A stretch of DNA of 64,000 nucleotides from assembly GCA_029846755.1 (NCBI GenBank), contig JARWBI010000010.1, positions 1-64,000 on the forward strand, read 5' to 3'. Source of the stretch: Falsirhodobacter flavus (GTDB taxonomy: Bacteria > Pseudomonadota > Alphaproteobacteria > Rhodobacterales > Rhodobacteraceae). A model generated the notes under the pieces. That model did no database searches and had not been told where the DNA came from. It was given only the letters and a program-made list of their open reading frames with translations. The position numbers and the translations under genes were made by a program. Shown in pieces: positions 53,552-62,600 of the stretch; position 1 is the stretch's first letter; every line of letters starts with the position of its first letter.

Positions 53552-54862
53552 TCAGCTTTCCCGCATGGCGTGCCGAAGCTGTTCGGTGATCGGTTCCATG
53601 ATATATTCCGCGATGTTGCGGCGCCGCGTTTCCACCAGCGCCTCGACCGGCATGCCGGGGCGCAGCACGGACGCGTCGATCATGGCCAACCCTTCGGGTT
53701 CGATTTCGATTCGCGCGGTATAGAAACTCTGCCCGGTCATCTGGTCGGTCGAGAGGTCCGCGGTCACGTCCAGCACCCGGCCCGGAAGCTCGGGAATCAG
53801 CCGGGTGTTCAGCGCCGTCATCCGCAGCCGGGTCGTCTGGCCGGGATGGACCTGTTCGATATCGACCGGGGCGATCCGCGCCTCGACCAGCAGCCGCTCG
53901 CCCATGGGGATGACGCGGACCAGCCGCTCGCCCGGCCCGATGACGCCGCCGACGGTGTGAACGGCCATCTCGTGCAGCATGCCGTCGAAGGGGGCGCGGA
54001 TCTCCAGCCGGGACAGGCGATCCTTGGCGCCGATATGTTCCTGACGCAGCTTGGCGATCTCGCGCCGGGTCTTGTCCAGTTCGGTCAGGACGGCTTCGTC
54101 GAACTGCTCGTCCACCTCGGCCATGGCCAGCGCGGCGGCGGTGACGCCCCGCGCGGTTTCGGCGATTTCCGCCGCGACCGAGGATTGGCTGCCCATCAGC
54201 GACGCATGTTCCCGCCGCAGCGCGCTGAGCGCGGATTCCACGATCAGCCCCCGTTCGTGCAGCGTCTGGGCGGTGGAAAGATCGCGCGAGATCAGGGTCA
54301 GGTTTTCGGCCACCGCGCCCTTCTGCGCCTCCAGCGCGGCGATCTGTTCGGCATATTGGCCCATCTGTTCGCGATACTGGCCCTTGCGGCTTTCGCGAGA
54401 ATCGCGGCGGCTGACGAACAGGGCGTTCTGCCCCTCCAGCAGCAGGCTGGTGCGGGGGGATGTGTCGCCGCTCACCTCGGGCGGCCAGACGATGCTGTCC
54501 AGCCGGGCCTGTTCGGACATCAGCCGCGCCTCTTGGGCCAGAAGCGTCTGGAGTTCGGCTTCGATGATGTTGAGGCTGGCCGCCGCCATCGTTCCATCCA
54601 GCCGGAACAGCGGCTGGCCCGCATGGACGCGCTGGCCTTCCTCGACCAGAATCTCAGAAACGGTGCCGCCTTCGGCATGCTGCACGTCCTTGGCGCGGCC
54701 CGCGACGATGACCTTGCCGATGCCGATGACGGCGCCGCTGATCTGCGCCTGCGTCGCCACCGCGCCAAGCCCGCCCACGACGACCAGCGCGATCAGAAGC
54801 GCGGCCTGGATCTGCCGCCTTGTGCCGCGGCGCAGGTCCGATTCGATTTCGTCAAACCGCAT
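53552..54862 (-). CDS. type I secretion membrane-fusion protein, HlyD/PrtE family
   Basis: Periplasmic adaptor of 436 residues. One N-terminal membrane helix (IQAALLIALVVVGGLGAVATQ), biotinyl-lipoyl halves (VIGIGKVIVAGRAKDVQHAEGGTVSEILVEEGQRV and IRAPFDGMLHEMAVHTVGGVIGPGERLVRVIP), a long coiled coil between them, and a beta-barrel end. AAGGAGGTG lies just before the ATG, and the gene overlaps the ABC gene by 11 bases. It connects the ABC transporter to an outer-membrane TolC-like channel encoded elsewhere. Confidence 0.93.
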   Translation of the reverse strand: MRFDEIESDLRRGTRRQIQAALLIALVVVGGLGAVATQAQISGAVIGIGKVIVAGRAKDVQHAEGGTVSEILVEEGQRVHAGQPLFRLDGTMAAASLNIIEAELQTLLAQEARLMSEQARLDSIVWPPEVSGDTSPRTSLLLEGQNALFVSRRDSRESRKGQYREQMGQYAEQIAALEAQKGAVAENLTLISRDLSTAQTLHERGLIVESALSALRREHASLMGSQSSVAAEIAETARGVTAAALAMAEVDEQFDEAVLTELDKTRREIAKLRQEHIGAKDRLSRLEIRAPFDGMLHEMAVHTVGGVIGPGERLVRVIPMGERLLVEARIAPVDIEQVHPGQTTRLRMTALNTRLIPELPGRVLDVTADLSTDQMTGQSFYTARIEIEPEGLAMIDASVLRPGMPVEALVETRRRNIAEYIMEPITEQLRHAMRES

Positions 54863-56570
54863 GGGGCACCTCCTTGGGACGCAGGGGCTGGACGAGAGGC
54901 TGGACGGCGGCGGCGGCCACCTCGTCCCGGTCGCCAAAGGCAACTTGCTGGCCGCCCTGCACGCGCAGCAGCTTGTTGACGGTGGCAAGCACGTTGGTCC
55001 GATGCGCCACGACGACGACGATCGACCCGGCCTGACGCATGCGGATGATTGCTTCGGCCAGCGCCTTCTCTCCCTCGGCATCGAGGTTGGAGTTCGGCTC
55101 GTCCAGCGCGATCAGGAAGGGGCGGGCGAACAGGGCGCGGGCAAGGCCGATGCGCTGGCGCTGACCCGCCGACAGCCGCGCGCCGCCCTCGCCGATGCGG
55201 GTGCCGTAGCCGCCGGGCAGGGCGCCGACCATCTCGTGGATGCCGGCCAGCGTCGCGGCTTCGACCACGGCGTTCATGTCGGGATCGGTGTCGAAGCGGG
55301 CAATGTTTTCCGCGACGGTCCCGTCGAAAAGTTCCACGTCCTGCGGCAGGTAGCCGACGATGCGGCCCCGGTCATCCTCGGTCCATTGGTCCAGCGTGCC
55401 GCCGTCGAAACGCACTGCGCCGCGCAGGGCAGGCCAGACGCCGACCATCGCCCGCAGAAGGCTGGTCTTGCCCGACCCGGACGGCCCGACGATGCCCAGC
55501 GCATCCCCGGCCTTCAGCGCAAAGTCGATGCCTTGCAGCAGCGGGCGCTGTTCGCCCGGCGCGGCGGCGACCAGCGCTTCCACCCGCAGGGCGGCGCGGG
55601 GCAGGGGCATCCCCGGCATCCCGTCATCCTTTTCCGTCTGGGCCAGCACCTTGTCCAGCCGCTCGGCCCCCTGCCTTGCGGCGACCAGCACCGGCCATTG
55701 GCCGACGGCCTGCTCGATCGGCGACAGCGCCCGCGACATCAGGATGGACGACGCGATCATCATCCCGGGCGAGATCTGCTGGCGCAGCGCCAGATAAGCG
55801 CCAAGCCCCAGCATTGCCGATTGCAGCACCATGCGCAGCGTCTTGATGGTGGTGGAAAACAGCGCGCTGCGATCTGATGATCGCCCCTGCGCCAAGGTGA
55901 ACCCGCCCAAAAGGTCCGCCGCGCGGCTGCCGATGCGCCCGCCCATGCCCATGGCCGCGATCACCTCGGCATTGCGGCGCGCGCCTTGGGTGATGCGCGC
56001 CTGCGCCCCGCTGGCCGAGGCAAGGTCGCGCGCGGGCTGGCGCGATGAAAACTCGTTCACCACCACAAGAACGAAGATCACCGCGCCGCCCGCCAGCGAC
56101 AGCGCGCCAAGCAGGGGGTGGAACAGGAAAAGCAGGGCGAAATAAAGGGGCGTGAAGGGCACATCCAGGATCGAAGCCGGGGCGGGCGAGCCGAGGAAGC
56201 GGCGCACCGCATCCATGTCCCGTTCGGGCGCCGCATTGGCGGCGCGCTGGCCCATCGCCAGCGGCAGGCGCAGGTTGGCGCGCAGCACCGGCCCCGACAG
56301 CCGCGCATGAACGCCAAGGCTGGCGCGGGTCAGCGCCCGCGTCCGCAGCAGGTCCAGCAGCCCATTCGTCGCATAAAGCACCAGCATCAGCGCCGTGATG
56401 ACCAGAAGCGTCGGCACCGACCCCGACGCCATCACCCGGTCATAGACCTGAAGCATATAGAGAGGCCCCGTCAGCGCCAGGATGTTCAGCACGGCGGTCA
56501 GCGCGAACAGGCCCCAAAGGGCGTTGCGGAAGATGCCTGTGGCGTCTGCGACGCGTTTTACCGGGGTCAT
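54852..56570 (-). CDS. type I secretion ABC transporter, PrtD-like
   Basis: A 572-residue fused permease-ATPase. Six-helix membrane domain to about residue 300 (ALTGPLYMLQVYDRVMASGSVPTL is typical), then the ATPase: Walker A GPSGSGKTSLLRA, signature LSAGQRQRIGLARAL, Walker B LIALDEPNSNLD, H-loop VVVVAHR. PrtD/LapB-class exporters secrete RTX and other proteins in one step. Its cargo is probably the giant protein encoded immediately upstream. Confidence 0.94.
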   Translation of the reverse strand: MTPVKRVADATGIFRNALWGLFALTAVLNILALTGPLYMLQVYDRVMASGSVPTLLVITALMLVLYATNGLLDLLRTRALTRASLGVHARLSGPVLRANLRLPLAMGQRAANAAPERDMDAVRRFLGSPAPASILDVPFTPLYFALLFLFHPLLGALSLAGGAVIFVLVVVNEFSSRQPARDLASASGAQARITQGARRNAEVIAAMGMGGRIGSRAADLLGGFTLAQGRSSDRSALFSTTIKTLRMVLQSAMLGLGAYLALRQQISPGMMIASSILMSRALSPIEQAVGQWPVLVAARQGAERLDKVLAQTEKDDGMPGMPLPRAALRVEALVAAAPGEQRPLLQGIDFALKAGDALGIVGPSGSGKTSLLRAMVGVWPALRGAVRFDGGTLDQWTEDDRGRIVGYLPQDVELFDGTVAENIARFDTDPDMNAVVEAATLAGIHEMVGALPGGYGTRIGEGGARLSAGQRQRIGLARALFARPFLIALDEPNSNLDAEGEKALAEAIIRMRQAGSIVVVVAHRTNVLATVNKLLRVQGGQQVAFGDRDEVAAAAVQPLVQPLRPKEVPHAV

Positions 56571-56594
56571 GGCGGGCCTTCAGGGCGAAAGGAT

Positions 56595-56616
56595 GCCCGG
56601 CCGATGGCGGCCGGGC
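56595..56616 (-). terminator. hairpin between the giant gene and the secretion genes
   Basis: GCCCGGCC (56595-56602) and GGCCGGGC (56609-56616) form a perfect 8-bp G+C stem in the 52-base gap. Only CCTTT follows, not a full T-run, so it may be a partial terminator or a stem that stabilises the upstream mRNA 3' end, allowing cargo and exporter to be made in different amounts. Confidence 0.4.
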
Positions 56617-56622
56617 ACGGGA

Positions 56623-59600
56623 TCACAGGTGCAGATCGTATCCGGGCAGGTCCGGATGCGGGTCGGGCGCGATGTCGGGCGTGTCCACGGGATCGGGCAA
56701 CGCCCCGAGGTCCATCGCGGCGAACAGATCGTCAAAGATCGGCGCGCTCACATCCTCCATCGCCATCATCGCCATTGCCGCAGGGGCGGCGGGCGCGGTC
56801 AGGGTGAAGGACCGCAGATCCATGACGTAACCGTTCGAGGCGAGCGGCCCGTTCAGCGTCAGCCGGATGGTCTGCTCGCCCGCCGACAGCGGAATGCTGA
56901 TCGGCGCGCTGGCGGCAAAGGGCGTGCCGGTGGTGAAAGCGTTCCCGCTGGGATTGCCGTCCGCCAGCGCGACGGTGCCAAGCGCGGTGCCGTTTTCCAG
57001 CGAAACCGCCACCGTCGCGCCGGCCACCGGGGTGCGGGCGTTCACCGACAGGGCGTAGTTCCCGGCAGTCGGCACGTTCACGGTGTATTCCAGCCATTCG
57101 CCGGGTTTGACATAGCTGATGTCGGTGCCGGCCACCTCGACCGCGCGGCCGGGGCGGAAGGTGGTGTTGCCGCCGTCCAGACCCGGCGTGCTGTCCTGAT
57201 GCGCGATGCCGTTGCCGCCCTCGTCGAAATTGACCGCCTGAACGGTCAGCGTGCCGTTGGCGAAGGACGGCGCGGTGCCGCCATAGGCGACCTGCGTGTC
57301 GAAGAAATCGACCAGCCCGTCTCCGTCCTTGTCCAGTTGCAGCGCATCGTTGATCCGGTCGCCATTCGCATCCTCGGCGGCGGTCAGGACGTGGGGCTTC
57401 ACGTTCTTCACGATGAACATGTGGTCGTTGTAGTCGTAGTTGCCCGCGCCCGGATAATCCTGAAGCGCGATATAGGTGCCGGGGATCACCTTGCCGTCCG
57501 CGCCCTTCGCCTCGAAGAAGCGGATCAGGTGGCCTTGGGTCGGGGACACGAGGTTGCCGAAGTTCGGGTCCAGATCGTTGGCCTTGGGATCGGTCCAGCT
57601 GGCATAGGTGGGCCGCCCGTCCACGGTGATGTGCAGACCGAAGGGCGCGGTGCCGGGAACCGTGCCCCGCGCCACCGATCCGCTGTCGCCTGCGCCCGCC
57701 TTCAGCCCGTCCGGCAACACCGTCTGGCCCTGCTGGTCGTCATTGGCGAACAGGTTGGTCGTGTTGGCCGAGCCCAGCGAATGGTAGCCCAGCCGCGCCA
57801 CGTTGCCTTGGGTCAGGAAGGCGCCGATCTGGATGACCTCGACTGCCTTGGTCGCATCCAGCTTGGCCAGATAGGGCATCAGCACCTCGTCGCCGATGGT
57901 CTCCACCTTGCCGCCATTGGCAAGATCGCCCTGGGCGATGTCGGTGGCATAGCCGAAGGCCTCGACGATCTGGGCGGCAGTGGGTTCGGAATCCCGCTCC
58001 GAGAATTCCTGCGCCAGACCCGACAGCTGGATCACGCGCGGCGGGCCGAACGCGCCCGAGCGGATGGTCAGGCTGCCCTCGTGCAGATCGGCCCCGGCGC
58101 CGGTCCCGGCATGGGTGCCGGTGAAGCGCACGGTGATCTGCGCGCTGGCCCCGGCGGCAAGGCTGGTCGGCGGCGTGCCGACGATCTGGAACGCGCCCGT
58201 CACGTCCAGCCCGGCGATGGCAAGCGCGCCGATGCCGTCATTGGTGATGGTGAACGTCGCCTCGTTGCGGAACTGCTGGTTGCTGACGGGTTGGTCGATG
58301 CTGGTGAAGACCAGCCGCGCATCCGCCGCCGCATCGTCCAGACCGGACACGGCGATCGAATTGCCGAAGCCGACCGGGGTCACGCCTTCGATCACGAACA
58401 GGTTGTCGTTATAGTCGTAGTTGATGCCGGTGTAATCCATCGCGCCAAGGAAGACGTTGGGGATCACGTTGCCCGCCGCATCCAGCGCCTGGAACAGCTT
58501 GACCGTGTGGCCCTGCTGCGCGCCCGGCACCTCGACCCCGCCGCGCGGGTTCAGGCGTGGGTCCGAAGACAGCCCGTCCACGCGGATGCCGAACAGTTCC
58601 GTCCCCTGCCAGCCATCCGGGATGTCGGCGCGGGTGAAGGTCTTGGTGGCGAAGTTCGCATCGGTCGATCCGTTCGGAAGCAGCCGCTGGTTGTCGGTGC
58701 CCTGATGGGTGGAAAACACCGTATGGCTGTTCTTGTTGCCGGGGTTGTGGATGCCCAGCTGCGCGCCGCCCGGCCCGTGCAGGGCCGCGATCTGCGTGAT
58801 CTTGGCCGAGGAGTAGCCGTCCGCGATCTTCCAATAGGGCGACAGGACCTCGGTCTCGTCCGTCTGGGCGAAGACGTCCTTGGTGGACATGGTCGAATTC
58901 TCGCCGCCGCCGCGCAGGGACAGCCCCTCGATGCGGTTGCCGAAGCCGAAGATCTGCCAGACCTCGTTCAGGTTCGGCTCCATCCCGCTTTCCCATTTCG
59001 ACTGCCAGAAGCCGGACAGGTTCACCTCGGCGAAGGGTTCGGCGCCGTTGGTGACCAGCTTCAGCTTGCCGTTGAACACGGTGGACGTGGCGTCGATGTT
59101 GCTGGTGGGCGGCGTGTATTTCGTGCGGTCGAACAGCACCTCCACGTCCAGCGATGCGCCGGGGGCGAGGGTCAGCCCCTGAAGCGCGCCGGGATTGGCC
59201 AGTTTGAACGGGCCGCCCAGCGTGGCCGACAGGATCGCCAAAGGCTCGGTTCCGGAGTTGGAGATGCGGACCGTGCCTTCGTCCTTCATGTCGCGGTTGG
59301 CCTGACCGGGCATCACCGCGTTTTCCAACCACGAGAAATGCAGCCGGTCGTCGAAGAAGGCAGGATCGAGGCTCTGGATCGCCAGTTTGCCGCCATCACC
59401 CGCCTGCTGCGCGATGTCGAGGTAGTCCAGCGCATTCGCACCGGGGGCGGAGGAGATAAGGCGGAGTTGGTATTCCGTTCCCGCCTTAAGCTCGGTGAAG
59501 ACCGAGGTTTCGCCTGCGGTGGGGAAGCCCGTCGATCCGACCTGCACCCCGTTCAGATACCAGCCCAGCGTGCCGCCGTTCGGCGCGCCGGCATTGGCCG

Positions 59601-62600
59601 CCGTGTCCAACTTGTAGAGCCCGTCCTCGGCCACGGTGAAGAAGAAGTCGGACATGGTCGGCCCGACGACATCGGCGCTGCCATCGGTCGTCTCCAGCTC
59701 GATACGGCCCGACCCGTCGATGGCGGCGGGATCGCCTGCCGCGTTGATCGGCTCTTGCGAGACGCGCAGGTAGTCGACATTCGGCGCGACGCCGCCCGGT
59801 GCGGTGATGGTGATCGTGCTGGTCCCGGCAGGCAGCGTCACCACGGCAGGCTGCGGCCCCCACACGCTTTCGTTCGCGTTGGAGTTGCCCGCGAAAGCCA
59901 GCGTTCCGACCGACGCGCCATTGACCGCCAGCCCCATCGGGCGCGGGGCCTTGGACGTGGACAGCGCATAGATCACGTCGATGCTGTAATCCCCCGCCTC
60001 GGCCACCGAGACGGTCCATGTCAGCGTTTCGGTGTCGGGGCCGAGGAAGTCGATGAAGCCCGTGCCCGACTGGTTGCGCCCGCTGCCGGTGGCAGGTGCG
60101 CCGGTGCTGACGGCGTTTTCGGCCTCGTATTTGGTGAAGGTCACGCCATTCACCGTTTCCGTGCCGTCATTGGGGGCCTGCGGCTCCTCCGGCTCCTCGG
60201 TGGGGGCGTTCGGAACCAGAACTTCCAACTGGTCGATGTTCGGCCCGGTATTGGCAGTGGACCGGAGCGTGACCTTGTTGACCCCGGCGATCAGGTTTGC
60301 CGGAACCTCGATCACCGCCCATGTGCCGAAGCTGCCGGTGGATGCGAAGGCCTGCGTTCCGATGACGGTGCCGTTCACCTCGACCGACAGCGGCCGGTTG
60401 CCGGACCCGTTGGAATAGCGGAAGCGCAGCAGCGCCGATCCCGCATCCTCGGCATCGAAGGTGAAGGTCAGGAAGTCGTTGTTGGTCGATCCGAAATCGG
60501 CATAGCCGCCGGGAATGCCATCGTTGCCGTTGGTGTTCCCGTCGGTGCCATAGGCGCCGTTCCAAAGCCCGTTGGTCATGCCGGGTTGGGTCGTGGGTTC
60601 GGGGTTCGACGCATCGCGGATCACGATCTGCCCGCCCGTGGTCGGGATCGTGACCGAAGTGCCGTCGCCAGGGGTGCGATCCTCGGCCTGGATGGTTACC
60701 AGCGTCTGGAATTCCGGCGGCGCGCCCAGATTGAAGCTCAGGCTTTTCGACGCCGTGTTCTGCGCGTCGTCGATCACCGTCAGCACGGCGGTCGTGGCGC
60801 CCGCCGGCAGCGCGGCAAGGTTGGCGGTGAAGCGTTTCTGCGCGTCCACCGTCACCGTGATTTCCGGCTGGCCGTTGAAGGCGACGCGCAGCGCGGTGAT
60901 GTCGGCATCCAGACCGTTAACCTGGAACACGGCGGCTGCCGGATCGGTCAGGTCCACCGCGACCAGCGCAAGATCGCCGCCCTCGTCCGCCGTGGTGTCG
61001 GTGATGACGTTGCCCGGAACGGGGGTCAGCAGCACGATCTGGCTGGCCCCGGTCGCGCGGTTCAGCGTCATCAGGTAAAGCTGGCCGGTGATCGGGTTCT
61101 CGATGATGTCCAGCGGATCGATATAGTTGTTGATGACCTCGCCGTTCGGGCGGCGCAGCACGTCGTCGCCGATGATCTTGCCGGATTCGTCCAGCTGGAT
61201 CATCCGCAGATTATCCCCGCGCGAGAATTGCGCGAAGATGAGCGCGCCCTTCAGCGCCGGACCAAAGGCGTTGCCGCGATACTCGATCGCCCCGTTGGGT
61301 GAACGGCTGTCGCCGAGGTTGTAGGTCCCGCCCAGATCGTAATCCGGGTCGGGCAGCACACCGGGGACATAGCCGTCATAGGAAACGCTGCCCTCGGTGA
61401 CGGGAGCGACCTCGTTCGGGTCCAGCCCGCCGGTCGGGTTGCCGCCGTTCAGGATGTATTCGCCGCGCAGCGTGTTCGGATGGCCGTAATATTTGCCCTC
61501 CTTCACGTTGAACAGGTAATCGGGTTGCAGGGGCGCGCCCGTCACCTCGGTATCCAGCCCCGGCTGGTTCGGATCGGTGGGCGTGTTGCCCAGCGCGCCG
61601 CTGCCATTGGTCGGCAGATACAGGTTGCCGTTGGAATGCCACACCAGATCATAGGCGTTGCGGATGCCGGTCGCGAAGATCCTGGCCACCGCGTCGCTGG
61701 CATAGGGGTTGTAGAAGCCCGGATAGGTGCCGTCGTCGTTGAACCCGTCCTCGTTGGCGCGGAAGGTCGGGTCTTCGGGATCGCTGGGTTCGGTCTGCAC
61801 GCTGAACCCGCCATCGGGGGCGTCGCGCGTGTGGTCGATTTCCAGCACGGTGGCGTTCAGCAGGCGTTCGGGACGGCCGCCCCATGCGGTGTCGATCCCG
61901 CCCGTGGCCGTGTTCGACCCTTGCGAGAGATACAGCAAGTAGTTCGGCTCTCCCGCCTTGCCCGCATCGGGGTTGGCGCGGAATTCGAGGCTGTTGGTGA
62001 CGTGATCGCCCCCCGAACGCGGCAGACCCGTCAGATAGGTCTCGATGGTGGCGGTGGAGAAGGACTGTGCCTCGCCCAGCGTGATCTTGGACACCCGGCC
62101 CGAGAATTCGGGCGTATCGAATGCCTTCGCCTCGCGCGGGATGGGGGCGTTGTCGGTGATCCAGATGGTGCTGGGGTCTTCGGGGTCGAAAGTGAAGCCG
62201 ACGATGCCGCGGCGTTCGCCCTCGGGGGCGGCGAAGTAATCCAGCACCAGCGATTCCTTGCTGGACTTGTCGATGCTGCCATCGGCATTCACGATCCAGC
62301 GGTGGATTTCCCCCGTAATGGTCGCGACATAGAGCTTGCCGTCCGGGCCGAATTCGACCGAGGTATAGCCGCCCGCGCCGTCGGCGAAACCGTTCAGCTG
62401 CGTGCTGGTGTTGAAGGCGACTTCCTTCGGCTCCAGCGCGGGCATCTCTCCCGTCACGAAGCTGGTGGTCAGGTCCTGCATCTGGCGCAGCGGCGCGTTC
62501 TCATCCGCAAGGTTGCCAAGGTCCAGCACGTTCTCGATCTTGAGCGTGTAGGACGTGAAGGGCTTCAGCGGATCGATCGGCCGCACGTTCAGCGTATCCG

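Noticed and set aside
56482-61302. A 1,606-codon open frame on the plus strand opposite the giant exoprotein
   Set aside because: It mirrors the codon bias of the minus-strand gene; the translation is Arg/Gly/His-rich with no domain, while the minus strand has clear CBM, malectin and DUF4114-like motifs.
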